Positions 1 through 9,357 of a stretch of DNA of 64,000 nucleotides are shown one piece after another. The stretch spans positions 18,876 through 82,875 of the forward strand of contig NZ_JAGQCV010000013.1 of the NCBI RefSeq assembly GCF_024346375.1. The letters are read 5' to 3'. The notes beneath the pieces are model-generated. The model did no database searches, was not told where the DNA came from, and saw only the letters and a program-made list of their open reading frames with translations. The position numbers and the translations under genes were made by a program. Source of the stretch: Synechococcus sp. ATX 2A4. GTDB lineage: Bacteria; Cyanobacteriota; Cyanobacteriia; PCC-6307; Cyanobiaceae. The number at the start of each line of letters is the position of its first letter. Positions within the stretch are counted from its first letter, which is position 1.

Positions 1-602
1 GAATCCCATTGGAATCGGTTGTGGTGGTTGGGAGGCGTTCCCTGGCGATGCTGATACCGCAGCGCGCGGCTGGAGGCAAAGATGCAGAAACCGGGAGGCA
101 ATCTTGGCAGGTCAAAGGCCACCCGAGCTTGACCTTGAAGGTTTCATCCCCTGGGCGCAGAACCGGCCACAGGAGGTGGAGCTTGAGCCGGCCCAGGGAT
201 TTCGATGGCGCATGGCAAGAAATTGAAGCTCAATCACGCCGCCGGATGGAGCATGAACGAAATTGCGCCTGATCAGCATTGAACTGTGGAGTCAGCTGGG
301 TCGCCACATGCCATCAACCGTCGATGCGTCCATGGTGGAGCCTTGGGCAACTTGATCGAGTGGACATCAACGCAATGGAGGCAACGTCAACTGGATTGAG
401 CAAAAGGCAACTGGATGGAGACAACGTCAGCTAGATGGAGCCAAAGCCAACAAGTCTGTCGACCTGAAGATCACCTTGAAATGAGCGTTCAGCATCGCCG
501 CACGGACACGGGCCCAGGTGTTCGCCAGCACTCTTACTGTCACCTTAAACAAAACAACGCTCAGATCGGCTTTAGCTGGAGTTGGCAAAGAGCTGAAAAT
601 CC
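1..602. other. Upstream region of pstS, no gene supported
   Basis: I see no convincing gene in this stretch. The open frames here are short, overlap one another and do not read like proteins. It holds an imperfect direct repeat of about 26 nt, at about 374-400 and 415-441, built on GGAGRCAACGTCARCT. A candidate Pho box lies near the right end and is listed separately. Confidence 0.5.
533..551 (+). promoter_or_regulatory. Candidate Pho box upstream of pstS
   Basis: Two 8-mers, CTTACTGT (533-540) and CTTAAACA (544-551), are separated by 3 bp. Cyanobacterial Pho boxes are direct 8-bp repeats of YTTAAYYW spaced by 3 bp and bound by PhoB/SphR. The site ends about 50 bp before the pstS start. Only two units are visible and one is degenerate, so this is an inference supported by position and by the gene downstream. 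Confidence 0.4.
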
Positions 603-1637
603 ATGATCCGCCCCCAGCCCGAAAGCAGCACCAAACGTGGCCAGACGTTGCTGCCGTTGTCCCTGGTGGCGGTGCTCCTGAGCACAAGTGCCTGCGGTGA
701 TGGCACCCGCCGGCTGCCGTCGATCAATGGGGCTGGAGCCTCCTTCCCGGCGCCTGCCTACCAACGCTGGGCGGGAGACTACAAGGAGTCGAAAGGCTAT
801 CTAGTGAATTACCAGTCGGTGGGCTCTGGTCAAGGGGTGCGCTCGTTCCTGGCGGGGTCGGTGGATTTCGGAGCCACCGATGAGCAGCTCAGCGATGAGG
901 AGTTCAAGGCCGGCATGGCCAGTCAACGCGGCGCCGTGCAGATTCCCATGCTGGGCGGCACAATCAGCCCTGCGTATAACAATCCCGACTGTCCTGATCT
1001 CAAGCTCACCCAGACGCAACTCGCGGATATCTTCCTCGGTAAAATCAAGAATTGGAGCGAGCTGGGTTGCCCGGCCCGCACGCTGGTTGCGGTGCATCGC
1101 TCCGATGGAGCTGGTACCACATTCAACTTCACAAACTCGCTCGCCTGTTTCTCTCCGGAATGGAAGAGCAAGGTCGGCGTAGGCAAGGCAGTGAACTGGC
1201 CGGTTGGGCTCGGCGCCAGGGGCAATGAAGGTGTGGCAGGCCTGATTCAAAACACACCCGGCTCAATTGGCTATGTGAACCAAGCGTTTCTGCGTGGTGT
1301 GGTGAAACCTGCCGCACTGCAGAACAAAGCCGGCCAGTTTGTGTTGGCAAATTCAGAATCTGGGGCAGCAGCAGCCAACAACATCAAACTTGACGAGCGC
1401 CTTGGCGGCGAAGACTGCAACCCCGATGGTGCGCAAAGCTTCCCAATCGTGGCCTTCACCTGGATCCTTGCCTTCCAAAGTGGTCAAGGTAAAGACAAGG
1501 CAGAAGCCGTTCGCACGTTCCTGACCTGGGCGCTGGAAGAAGGTCCGCAGCAACAGGCTGCCGGGCTCGGCTTCGTGCCACTGACGGGCGATGTACTGGA
1601 ACGTGCCAGAGCAGAGGTGGCCAAAATCAAAGACTGA
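603..1637 (+). CDS. pstS: Phosphate ABC transporter substrate-binding lipoprotein (PstS/SphX family)
   Basis: This is the periplasmic phosphate-binding component of the high-affinity Pst transporter, 344 aa, the usual family length. The N-terminus has a basic stretch, a hydrophobic core and a lipobox-like STSAC, so it is probably a lipoprotein anchored outside the plasma membrane. The mature part has the family motifs GAGASFPAP, SVGSGQGV, DFGATDEQ and HRSDGAGTTFNF, the last forming part of the phosphate site. No pstCAB genes adjoin it. A stand-alone pstS/sphX is common in marine and freshwater Synechococcus. A possible Pho box upstream fits induction by phosphate starvation. The ATG at 603 has only a weak ribosome binding site, but it places the signal peptide correctly. 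Confidence 0.93.
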   Translation: MIRPQPESSTKRGQTLLPLSLVAVLLSTSACGDGTRRLPSINGAGASFPAPAYQRWAGDYKESKGYLVNYQSVGSGQGVRSFLAGSVDFGATDEQLSDEEFKAGMASQRGAVQIPMLGGTISPAYNNPDCPDLKLTQTQLADIFLGKIKNWSELGCPARTLVAVHRSDGAGTTFNFTNSLACFSPEWKSKVGVGKAVNWPVGLGARGNEGVAGLIQNTPGSIGYVNQAFLRGVVKPAALQNKAGQFVLANSESGAAAANNIKLDERLGGEDCNPDGAQSFPIVAFTWILAFQSGQGKDKAEAVRTFLTWALEEGPQQQAAGLGFVPLTGDVLERARAEVAKIKD

Positions 1638-2049
1638 ATCGATTCCGCAGCGCCCGCTGCTGGCTCAATGGCTGAGTCACTACTGGCATAGTCAACCCCC
1701 GATATGGTCGGGGGTTGGGGGTGTGAGATTGGGCTTTGGCGTTGAGCAGTTGGCTAGGCCCATGGCTTGATCCAGTACAGATCGTTGCGGACGAACTTGA
1801 TCGTTCGCTGCGCTTAGAACAGTGGCTCACAGTTGCGCCTGGCGAGAACACATCACCGTGGAACTCTGAGCCAATGGCAGCCCGAACAGCCCTCACCTGG
1901 ACGCGTGCTGACACCGATTGACCCAGTGACCCAGGCCCTGGGTCACTCGGCCTGGTGACCCAAGGTAGCCCGACTGCACAAGGCCAAGCCCGCTGGCGGC
2001 TCGGTGCATCAGATCCCACCAGGGATTGGTGAGGTATGGTTGGACTGGA
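1638..2049. other. Intergenic region between pstS and tRNA-Pro
   Basis: Apart from the hairpin at 1694-1716 I see no gene. A GACCCAGG/CCTGGGTC-rich palindromic stretch lies at about 1918-1962 and may form a secondary structure. The open frames here do not look like proteins. Confidence 0.4.
1694..1716 (+). terminator. Hairpin downstream of pstS
   Basis: A 9-bp perfect stem (AACCCCCGA and TCGGGGGTT) encloses a 5-nt loop, about 57 bp after the pstS stop. It probably ends or stabilises the pstS transcript. No U-tract follows on either strand, so intrinsic termination is not certain. Confidence 0.4.
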
Positions 2050-2123
2050 CGGGGCGTGGCGCAGCTTGGTAGCGCGGGTGCTTTGGGAGCACTAGGTCGC
2101 AGGTTCGAATCCTGTCGCCCCGA
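2050..2123 (+). tRNA. tRNA-Pro (anticodon UGG)
   Basis: A full cloverleaf can be drawn. The acceptor stem pairs CGGGGCG (2050-2056) with CGCCCCG (2116-2122), with A2123 as discriminator. The D arm is GCGC...GCGC. The anticodon stem GGTGC/GCACT has loop TTTGGGA, giving anticodon UGG. The T arm contains GGTTCGAATCC. CCA is not encoded. The gene is the integration site of the element that follows: its 3' part from 2080 onward is the left copy of a 51-bp repeat, so the element restored the tRNA gene when it inserted. Confidence 0.95.
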
Positions 2124-2130
2124 TTGACTT
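2080..2130 (+). repeat. attL: left copy of 51-bp attachment repeat
   Basis: It is identical over 51 bp to 29024-29074. It covers tRNA-Pro from the anticodon stem to the 3' end plus 7 bp beyond. The matches stop cleanly at 2079 (T against C) and 2131 (C against T). Confidence 0.93.
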
Positions 2131-3135
2131 CTCGGCTACTTCTGATCCAAGCGGGAGCTGAGCGGGAGCTGGCTGCTTCTTCCTTCAAGGCGAGGTCTTC
2201 TAAGCGCATCCTCTGAAGCACGACCTCTCAACCCTGCTGCTGGAACAGCGCGGAAGCTGAGAGGGCATCTCAGGGTTTGAGGCGCTCGCTGCGGGTGCTC
2301 TGGTTTGAGACCCAGAGAGGCGTCGGTTGTGAGCATCACCGTTGCAGAAGGATTCAAAACACGTGTCAGGTACCCCCACACCGAGCGGTTCTGGTTTCTG
2401 TGCGTAGCCGTGTCTCACTTGATTGGAGGCGACCTTCACCCCTCCGCTGCGTCGGCCTCCCCTGTGGAGGCATCCATAGGAAGTCTGTAGGGACAGGGGC
2501 GCCCGTCAGTTCATGGTCGCCCTCCTCCGCTGGGTGAGCATGGGCAACGTGCCTGAGAGGTCCTGCCGTATGTATCGACATGGCAGTAGCGGAAGTGGCT
2601 TTCTGATCTGCCGATGTCGGAGCCCGCTTGTGCATGTCCCCGAGGCACAGCATAGAAATCTGCATTCAGTCTCCCTGCTTCGGGGAAGGCCAGATGTCCA
2701 TGGATCGCAGGGTTGAATTCACCTGAAAGCCGCAACTTGCCGCAACTCATTAGGGGAAACCCTACTTGAATTCAACTTGGAGCAATCGCTCAGGAGGTGT
2801 ACATTGAACGTAGTGACGTCGGTGACTCCTCTGTTCATGGCCAAGGCGAATTCATCCTGTGGCAAGATCTTGCTGCTCAACGTGAAAGATGCCGAGGCTG
2901 CCCTGATCAGGGGGCTCGTCATGAAGGACCGATTTCACTCGCAACGATGGATTCGCGTGGTAGGGGCGCTGCTCCTGCGTGCCGGATCCATCGGTGCACA
3001 TCCGAAAGAAACGGCCCCTGATGGGGCCTGCTCTTCCAGCCATGGACGTTCTGCTGCCTTGCGTATCGCCCGTGGTTCTTCACCATCCGGAAGGACCTGG
3101 TCCTTCGGCAACCCATACATCGTTTCGTATGAATT
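2124..3135. other. Left-end non-coding region of the element
   Basis: About 1 kb has no gene I can support. It holds the 22-bp subterminal repeat (2151-2172), a tandem GCCGCAACTT/GCCGCAACT (2729-2747) of which ACTTGCCGCAACT recurs at 28941-28953, and a palindrome GAAGGACC-T-GGTCCTTC (3090-3106) that ends 29 bp before the primase start. An AGGAGG at about 2791 is followed by possible GTG/TTG starts at 2797 and 2804, but the resulting frames do not read like proteins. The region could be an origin or control region. Confidence 0.45.
2151..2172 (+). repeat. 22-bp subterminal repeat, left copy
   Basis: This is two tandem units of GCGGGAGCTG separated by one A, ending in G. The same 22 bp occurs in the same orientation at 28900-28921. 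One copy near each end of the element suggests arm-type binding sites for the recombinase or its HTH partner. That function is inferred. Confidence 0.6.
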
Positions 3136-5310
3136 ATGAACTCTCTTTCTATCTCAAGTGTATCGCCGAACCACGAGCGATCACAACACTTTCTGGCGCT
3201 GCTGGGCAAAAAGCCGGCAACCACTTGCCTGCGCGCGGTTTACCCGAAGGGCCACGCGAAGTTGACGGAGCCCAAGCGCGATCGAGGCCGTAAACACCCC
3301 TGCTGGGACTCGGCGCAAGTAGAGAGGTGGCAGCATGAGGGCCTCAACGTCTACGTCGTCATCAACGATGGTGGCCAAAGTGACCAATCCATCTCCAGCT
3401 GCCGGGCTCTGTTCTGTGAGTGGGACAACCGCGAGAAGGACTGGCAACTGACGGCCTGGCAGGAGCTGGGTCTCCCGGAGCCGACGATGCAGGTGGACAG
3501 CGGTGGTCGCTCGATCCATTCCTACTGGGTGTTCGAGGAACCGATCGAACCCTCCTGCTGGCGTGATCTGCAGGCCCGACTGCTGGCCCACACCGGCTCG
3601 GACCTCACCTTGAAAAACCTCTCCAGGGTGATGCGGCTGCCGGGCTGCTACTACCTGAAAGCCCCACAGGACGTTCAGCCGCTTGTGATGACCGAGATCG
3701 TCAGTGAGGCTGGCGTTCGCTACACGGCGGAGCAGCTGGAGCAGGTGTTGCCCCCGTTGGTGGAGGGTAAGGCGGTGGCCAGCGAGGTGGCGGCTTCTGC
3801 TGCAAGTGACACTGCCACCACCAGCCACCAGCCCCGCGACCTGGCTGACATCAAAGCGGCGCTCTCGCTCATCCCGGCAGCGGTGCCTGACACGGGTCAG
3901 TACCCCATGTACCGGAATCTGCTCTGGGGCCTGATCGATGCCTGCCGCCAGGTCGGTGCTGACGTGGAGGTGGCCAAAGCGATGTTGCGCGAGCATTCAC
4001 CGCAGTTCAAGGAGCTCGACCAGGTTGCGGCCTCGTCTTGCGACAAGGTGACCGCCGGCACTTTCTGGTACCACGCGCAGCAGGCGGGGTGGAAGCCCCG
4101 TCCTGTTGGGTCCCATGCCACAAGCGGCAAGGGCAAGGAAGGGAAGAAGGAGAAAGTGGTATGCCAGCGCCTCGGCCCCGCCCAGGTGCGGGAACTGCTG
4201 CTGGAGAAGTTGGGGTTGGTGCGCTTGAACGTGCGGACCCGCTCGATCCACCTGCCTGATGCAGTGCTCTCGGGTGATGATGCCAGCCGTCTCTACCTGA
4301 AGCTGAGCACCGAGGAGATCTCCTGGCCGAAGGAGACGACCTACGACGCGCTGATCTACCACGCGCACAGATCTCCTTTTGACCCTGCCCTGGAGGATCT
4401 GAACCGTCTGGTGTCGGGTGTGCGTCCGTTGCCGCAGGAGCAGTGGCAGCGGCTCGATCAGCTGCTGCTGGGCATCGATGATCCTGTCGCCGCTGCCTTT
4501 CTGCCCCGCTATCTGGTGGCTGCAGTGGCGAGGCTGCATGCGCCCGGCTGCGATGTGCATCAGAGCCCTGTGCTGATCGGTCCGCAGGGGATCGGCAAGT
4601 CCCGTCTGGGCCGGGTGCTGTTTGGCGAAGCCCACTACGGGGATCAGCTCAGCAACAAGCTGGATGTGGATGACGTCACCCGGATGCAGCGCTTCTGGTG
4701 CCTGGAGCTGGCGGAGCTGGACGGCATCACCAGACGGTCGGATCTGGAGGCGTTCAAAGCGTTTATGACTCGCACCGTCGATGTGGAGCGTCGCAAGTAC
4801 GGCCGCAGCGAGGAGTCGATGCCACGTCGGACCGTGTTCTGGGGGACCTCGAACAGCTCGCCGCTGCGCGATCCCAGCGGCGCTCGTCGCTTTGTCTGCA
4901 TCCCGCTGGCCAAGCAGCCTTTACCAGTGGCCCAAGTGGAACTTCACCGCGCCGCGATCTGGGCCAAAGCGGTGGAGCAGTATCACGCCGGTATGTCCTG
5001 GTGGAGCACGCCAGAAGAAGCCGCTCAGATTGAAGAGCGCAATGGTGACCACCAACAGGTGGATCCCTGGGTTGCCGAAGTGGAAGAGATCGTGGCGAGG
5101 GAGAGAACCCGGTACGCGGCGATCAAGCACCCAGCGACTAAGTTCCATGTCACCTACGAGGTGATTTACACCCACCTGGAGATTCCCAAGAGCCAGCTGA
5201 ACAACCATATCCACAAACGCATCAGGCAGATCATGGAGGGGATGGGTTGGCTATGGGTTCGCATCCCATTTGACGGCAAGACCAAGCGTTGCTGGCTGCC
5301 TGGTGGCTGA
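3136..5310 (+). CDS. Primase-helicase: AEP (RepB-like) primase fused to VapE-type helicase
   Basis: This 724-aa protein probably primes and unwinds element DNA. The N-terminal third has the archaeo-eukaryotic primase pattern: acidic metal site CEWDN near residue 92, then SIHSYWVF near 125 with the Ser-x-His motif, then RVMRLPGCYY. The C-terminal half is a VapE/D5-like SF3 helicase: Walker A GPQGIGKS at about 482-489, Walker B-like CLELAELDG, sensor FWGTSN and arginine finger GARRFV. The segment between (about 330-350) is lysine-rich and likely a linker. Such fusions are typical of phages, satellites and integrative elements. It is the first gene of the element, with a palindrome upstream and a strong terminator downstream, so it is probably monocistronic. 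The ATG at 3136 precedes all conserved motifs. Confidence 0.85.
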   Translation: MNSLSISSVSPNHERSQHFLALLGKKPATTCLRAVYPKGHAKLTEPKRDRGRKHPCWDSAQVERWQHEGLNVYVVINDGGQSDQSISSCRALFCEWDNREKDWQLTAWQELGLPEPTMQVDSGGRSIHSYWVFEEPIEPSCWRDLQARLLAHTGSDLTLKNLSRVMRLPGCYYLKAPQDVQPLVMTEIVSEAGVRYTAEQLEQVLPPLVEGKAVASEVAASAASDTATTSHQPRDLADIKAALSLIPAAVPDTGQYPMYRNLLWGLIDACRQVGADVEVAKAMLREHSPQFKELDQVAASSCDKVTAGTFWYHAQQAGWKPRPVGSHATSGKGKEGKKEKVVCQRLGPAQVRELLLEKLGLVRLNVRTRSIHLPDAVLSGDDASRLYLKLSTEEISWPKETTYDALIYHAHRSPFDPALEDLNRLVSGVRPLPQEQWQRLDQLLLGIDDPVAAAFLPRYLVAAVARLHAPGCDVHQSPVLIGPQGIGKSRLGRVLFGEAHYGDQLSNKLDVDDVTRMQRFWCLELAELDGITRRSDLEAFKAFMTRTVDVERRKYGRSEESMPRRTVFWGTSNSSPLRDPSGARRFVCIPLAKQPLPVAQVELHRAAIWAKAVEQYHAGMSWWSTPEEAAQIEERNGDHQQVDPWVAEVEEIVARERTRYAAIKHPATKFHVTYEVIYTHLEIPKSQLNNHIHKRIRQIMEGMGWLWVRIPFDGKTKRCWLPGG

Positions 5311-5336
5311 GGCCAGTAGGTCTCAGCCACCAGCGG

Positions 5337-5364
5337 CCCAGCCCATATCGGGCTGGGCTTTTTC
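5337..5364 (+). terminator. Rho-independent terminator after primase-helicase
   Basis: A perfect 8-bp stem CCCAGCCC/GGGCTGGG with loop ATATC is followed by CTTTTTCC, 27 bp after the stop codon. It is one of the clearest terminators in the window. Confidence 0.85.
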
Positions 5365-6033
5365 CTGGGGTCTGCCTTCTGGCACGCGGCGCCAACAGCC
5401 AGGGAGCTGGGGGGGGGGGGGGTACAACCAGCCGGCGGCCGGCCACCTGCCAACCAAACCGCCACCCGCGATCACCCCAGATTAGTCAAGGATTCTTGAC
5501 AGATCGGTTTGCCCCGCCACCCGCGCCACCCAACTTACTCAACTTCTGAAAAGAGTGAAAAAGGGGGGGGAGATGGGTAGCCCTAAGAAACCGAATCAGG
5601 GTCACAGCTTCAGGGAAGGCGAACAAGTGAGTTTTGCCTGGCGCGGTTGGCGTACAAGGGTAAAACCACTGGTATGACTTGAGTCTGTCGGGTAGTTCGG
5701 GTGGCAATCGGGTGGCGGCAGGGTGGCACCCGCCTGGTGAAACCCCTGGCTCTCTGGTTGGGGTCGCCTGGCGGGCTTTACCAATCCTGGTTCGGCTGAA
5801 GACAGCAGGCAAGTGAAAAAGCTGATATTTAGTGATTCTATTTGTGGTGCAGTTACCAGTCCACGTTGACCGCAAGCCCGATGCAACACTTTTCAAGTTT
5901 TCATTTTTTCAGCGCGCTGGAAAACGGGCTGATTGTCGTTTCAGGGTTCCTGCCGCTGCTTCCAACTGACTTAATCATTGGGTGGAAGTGGCGGGAGGCC
6001 TGGAACACCAACCCATGATTTTGGAGCAGGACG
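5365..6033. other. Intergenic region with poly-G tract
   Basis: I see no gene. It contains a run of 14 G (5409-5422), a second run of 8 G near 5565, and an AT-richer segment (about 5815-5925) that probably holds the promoter of the helicase gene downstream. No clean -35/-10 pair stands out. An open frame of 136 codons on the minus strand (5486-5896) does not read like a protein. Confidence 0.4.
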
Positions 6034-8367
6034 ATGAGCAAAGGAGTGATCCCACCTTCTGGTGGGAGGAGATTGAGCGAGGAGCAAGAGGCGATCGTGC
6101 AGTGCCAGGCGAGCGCGCTGCGGGTGGTGGCCTTTGCCGGGACCGGTAAGACGACAACGTTGAGGGCCTATGCCCAGGCGCGACCGGGTGTGCGGATGCT
6201 GTATCTGGCCTTCAACCGTTCCGTGGCGCAGGAGGCCCAAGGCACGTTCGGGGAGCATGTGCGCTGCTTGACGATCCATGGCCTGGCGTATCGGGCAGTG
6301 GGGCATCACTACCGCCACAAGCTGCGGGGATCGCTGCGGGCCCATCAGGCGGCAGAGGCACTGGGGCTTGGTGGTGACCGTGAGCAGTTGGTGCTGGCCG
6401 ATGGTGCCTTGCAGGCGTTGCAGCACTTTCTCTGCAGTGGTTGTTGGGATCTCTCTGGCTTTGCCCAGCAGGTGGGTGAGCGGTATCCCCGGCAGGTGCT
6501 GCAGGCTGCAGAGCAGCTGTGGAGGTTGATGCAGGACCCGTCAGACCGGCGGGTGCCGATGCTGCATGACGGCTACCTCAAGCTGTATCAGCTCTCCAGG
6601 CCGCAGCTGCGCTTTGACGTGATCCTGCTGGATGAGGCACAGGACACCAACCCGGTGACGCTGGCGATCCTGGAGCAGCAGCAGTGCGCCAAGGTGTTGG
6701 TGGGCGATCCGCACCAGCAGATCTACCAGTTCAGACACGCCACCAATGCGATGGCAGGCGGTGGGGAGTGGCAGGAGCTGGCCTTGACCGGCAGCTTTCG
6801 CTTTGGTGAGGAGATCGCGGCAGCGGCCAACCGCTTGCTGGCGGTGAAAGGGGAAAGCCGCAGGGTGCGGGGGCTGCGGGAGCAACCAGCTGCTGGAAGT
6901 CATGCCTTCATTGCCCGGGGCAATGCTGCCCTGTTCCTGCAGGCGGTGGGGTTGCTGAACCGGGGGCAGCCGTTGCACTGGTGCGGCGGCATCGAGGGCT
7001 ACCGGCATGAGCTGCTGCTGGATCTGTGGCACCTGCATCGTGGTGATCGGGAGCAGGTGCGGGATCCCTTTGTCGCAGCTTTCAAGAGCTACGCGGCGCT
7101 GAGCAGCTACGCAGAGGAGCAGAACGTGCGTGACCTGAGGGCCTGGTGCCAACTGCTGGAGCGCAGCTTTGTGCGGATGTGGGCTCAGCAGATCCCGGAC
7201 CTGGTGGCGGGCTTGAGGCGCAGTGCGATCGACCAGCCCGGCGATGGTGTGTTGTCCCTGGCGACGGTGCACAAGTCCAAGGGGTTGGAGTTCAACGAAG
7301 TGGAGCTGGCCCAGGACTTCCCGGAGCATCAGCTGGTGGGCGACCCGCTGCAGGTTGTGGATGGTGTGCCCTGCGATCCCGAGAAGACGCAGGTGCTGTG
7401 GGATGCGCAGGGCTTTCGCGGTGTGGTGGTGCTGCGGGAAGAGGAGCTGAACCTGCGCTATGTCGCAGTGACACGGGCCAAGGCGACGTGCCATTCCGCT
7501 CAGTGGTCAGCGCCGCTGTTTGCCGGCCTGGAGCGGTTCGTCAACACCAACCCGCGCTTTCTGCTGCTGCCCACGCTGGCGGGGTTCAAGGGCAAAGACC
7601 AGGCTGGTGAGGGTGACGGGAGCCTGGCGGAAGAAGGCGCAGACGGGTGCGCTGGGAACAAAGGAGAGCAGGGGAGTGAGGGGCGTAAGAGGCGTAAGGG
7701 GCGTAAGGAGGAGCAGGTGGAGAGGGAGACAAAGCAGGGAGTGGTGCAGCACCCGGTGCTGACGCTGGAACCGCTGGTGACGCCGAAGATGACGGTGGTG
7801 CAGGAGATGCCGCAGCGGTCCCAGCAGGTGGAAGAGCAGTCGCATGAACCAACGCGACTGGCCACTCAGCAGCTGGAGCAGACGGATCAACCGGCCCCGC
7901 CAAAGACGCTGCAGAGATTGATGCGGGCAGTCCGTCATCTGAGCTTGGTGCCAGAGCGGCGCAAGGCTCCTGCAGTCATGGAAGAGTGTGCGTTGCCCTG
8001 TCCGACCTGTCCGACCCCTGCCGATGAGGCGAGGGTGTTGGCAGCGCTGGGTGCACCAGTGGGGTCGGACAGCGATGAACCCGTCCTCCAGGCGGTGAAG
8101 GGTGTGGCGTCACCCGTCAGCGGAGGGTTGGTCTGGCAGTTGGGTGCGCTAGAGCAGAGCCGGGTGCGGGTGGTGGTGCAGCACTACCAGTACCGCTACC
8201 CGGCCCTGGACTGGGAGTGGTTGCTGAACGCGCTGTCGGAGCTGCGCCTGGCGGGTGAATCTCAGGAGGCAGTGAGCAGGTTTTTGGGGCAGCACCAGCT
8301 GGAATCGGCTCAGGCGTTCCTTGAACGGTTCCTGCTTGACGTGGGGCTGTGGGTGGTGGCGAAGTAG
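6034..8367 (+). CDS. UvrD/Rep superfamily 1 DNA helicase, Fbh1-like
   Basis: A 777-aa helicase that probably unwinds element DNA or disassembles recombination intermediates. Motifs seen are: Q-motif-like LSEEQEAIV, Walker A FAGTGKTTT (about 34-42), LTIHGLAY, Walker B LLDEAQDTN (about 197-205), GDPHQQIYQFRHA, motif V/VI region LATVHKSKGLEF and LRYVAVTRAKATC. The FNRSVAQEAQ segment and overall order resemble Fbh1-type UvrD helicases. Residues about 525-570 are a low-complexity Glu/Lys/Arg/Gly linker encoded by short GGCGTAAG repeats. About 200 further residues have no family I recognise and may be a partner-binding domain. Helicases of this type accompany primases in mobile elements. Confidence 0.85.
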   Translation: MSKGVIPPSGGRRLSEEQEAIVQCQASALRVVAFAGTGKTTTLRAYAQARPGVRMLYLAFNRSVAQEAQGTFGEHVRCLTIHGLAYRAVGHHYRHKLRGSLRAHQAAEALGLGGDREQLVLADGALQALQHFLCSGCWDLSGFAQQVGERYPRQVLQAAEQLWRLMQDPSDRRVPMLHDGYLKLYQLSRPQLRFDVILLDEAQDTNPVTLAILEQQQCAKVLVGDPHQQIYQFRHATNAMAGGGEWQELALTGSFRFGEEIAAAANRLLAVKGESRRVRGLREQPAAGSHAFIARGNAALFLQAVGLLNRGQPLHWCGGIEGYRHELLLDLWHLHRGDREQVRDPFVAAFKSYAALSSYAEEQNVRDLRAWCQLLERSFVRMWAQQIPDLVAGLRRSAIDQPGDGVLSLATVHKSKGLEFNEVELAQDFPEHQLVGDPLQVVDGVPCDPEKTQVLWDAQGFRGVVVLREEELNLRYVAVTRAKATCHSAQWSAPLFAGLERFVNTNPRFLLLPTLAGFKGKDQAGEGDGSLAEEGADGCAGNKGEQGSEGRKRRKGRKEEQVERETKQGVVQHPVLTLEPLVTPKMTVVQEMPQRSQQVEEQSHEPTRLATQQLEQTDQPAPPKTLQRLMRAVRHLSLVPERRKAPAVMEECALPCPTCPTPADEARVLAALGAPVGSDSDEPVLQAVKGVASPVSGGLVWQLGALEQSRVRVVVQHYQYRYPALDWEWLLNALSELRLAGESQEAVSRFLGQHQLESAQAFLERFLLDVGLWVVAK

Positions 8368-8934
8368 CTGTGGGTAGTAGTGGGTGAGGTTTAGGGGATC
8401 AGGACCGGCTCGGGCATGGAATCGAGTGGGTCGGACTCACGCATAAGGCCATTAGGGGTCAGTAGTGACGGAAACTTTGGTTGACGCAAGGAATACACCG
8501 AAGCGTCCCAGGCTTCAGGTGGAAGCTGCAGCGTGGTGGTGGAGGCAGTTGAGAGAAGCTGTGTGATGGGGTTTCGGGTTCAGCAGGTCGAGGGAGGTTG
8601 AAAGGGGTTGTTGGAGAGGGTGGAATAGGTGGCAAATCTGGTGGCTTTAGCCAGGGGGGGCATGATCTTGCAGGAACGGCTGGCGGTACTAGAGTGGCTA
8701 GTAGTTGAGGGAATGGACCTCATACCTTCAGCTGACCAGCGAACTGTTTTCTAGTGATTCGCAAAAAACATGGACCATCTGTCCAGATGAGCCAGGGATC
8801 GTTCGTCCGGCAATACTTCGAGCTTCTTTGCCCTGAGAACCAACCGCGTTTAGGGTTCAATGCCTAGAACTAGGTTCCCCTTCACCAGGACCGCTCAATC
8901 AGAGTTGGCATTATCACAACCTCAGGAGCTCCGA
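8368..8934. other. Intergenic region, possible gene remnant
   Basis: No full gene is seen. A 36-codon frame from GTG 8467, with tryptophan-rich AAAWWWRQLREAV near its end, could be a remnant of a larger gene, but I do not recognise it. A base-composition change toward AT begins at about 8690 and continues through the next two genes. The ribosome binding site AGGAG at 8924-8928 serves the gene at 8935. Confidence 0.35.
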
Positions 8935-9312
8935 ATGGAAGTCTTTGAAGCCTCAGCTCAATACAACGATCTCACCGGCAGCGCTGCTGCTGACTGGGCC
9001 GACAAGACCGACGCCGAGACGTGGTTAAAACACAATGGTCATATCACTGACGAGTATGTTGTAGGCATTTCCATGTGGGTTGGTGAAAACCACGGAACAC
9101 ATCGAGACCCGGTAAGAGTGAAGTTCTTGGTTTCTTCACTGAATGGCTACGACAATATTCCTGAAATGCTGCAGTCAATGGGCGACTCGATCAAAGCAAG
9201 AGAAATTCGCGTCGACATGAACATCGCAGACTTTTTTGCCCTGTTTAAACGCCTTGAGATTACTCTTTCAACCGGCGGCCTCATTGAAGGCAGAGTCTAT
9301 GACGCAATCTGA
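8935..9312 (+). CDS. Unrecognised protein, first gene of a cargo pair
   Basis: A 125-aa soluble protein with no family I can name. I chose ATG 8935 because AGGAG (8924-8928) lies 6 nt before it; the frame stays open back to 8860 without such a signal. The protein begins with the motif MEVFEASAQYNDLTG and has alternating strands and helices, including MWVGENHG and KFLVSSLNGYDN. It has no signal peptide or membrane segment. Its codon use is more AT-rich than the helicase before it and the cas genes after it, which suggests separate acquisition. A second gene follows after 45 bp on the same strand, so the two are probably an operon. A defence role is only a guess from the setting. Confidence 0.7.
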   Translation: MEVFEASAQYNDLTGSAAADWADKTDAETWLKHNGHITDEYVVGISMWVGENHGTHRDPVRVKFLVSSLNGYDNIPEMLQSMGDSIKAREIRVDMNIADFFALFKRLEITLSTGGLIEGRVYDAI

Positions 9313-9357
9313 AGTTGATGCGTACAATGCACCTGGCAGACCTCGTAAGCTACGCTT

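Noticed and set aside
9..272. 87-codon gene at the window start
   Set aside because: Low-complexity Arg/Ser-rich translation with no motif or ribosome binding site; overlapping frames are equally open.
5409..5422. Run of 14 G as a phase-variation switch
   Set aside because: It lies in an intergenic region after a terminator and far from the next start codon, with no promoter or reading frame that its length would switch.
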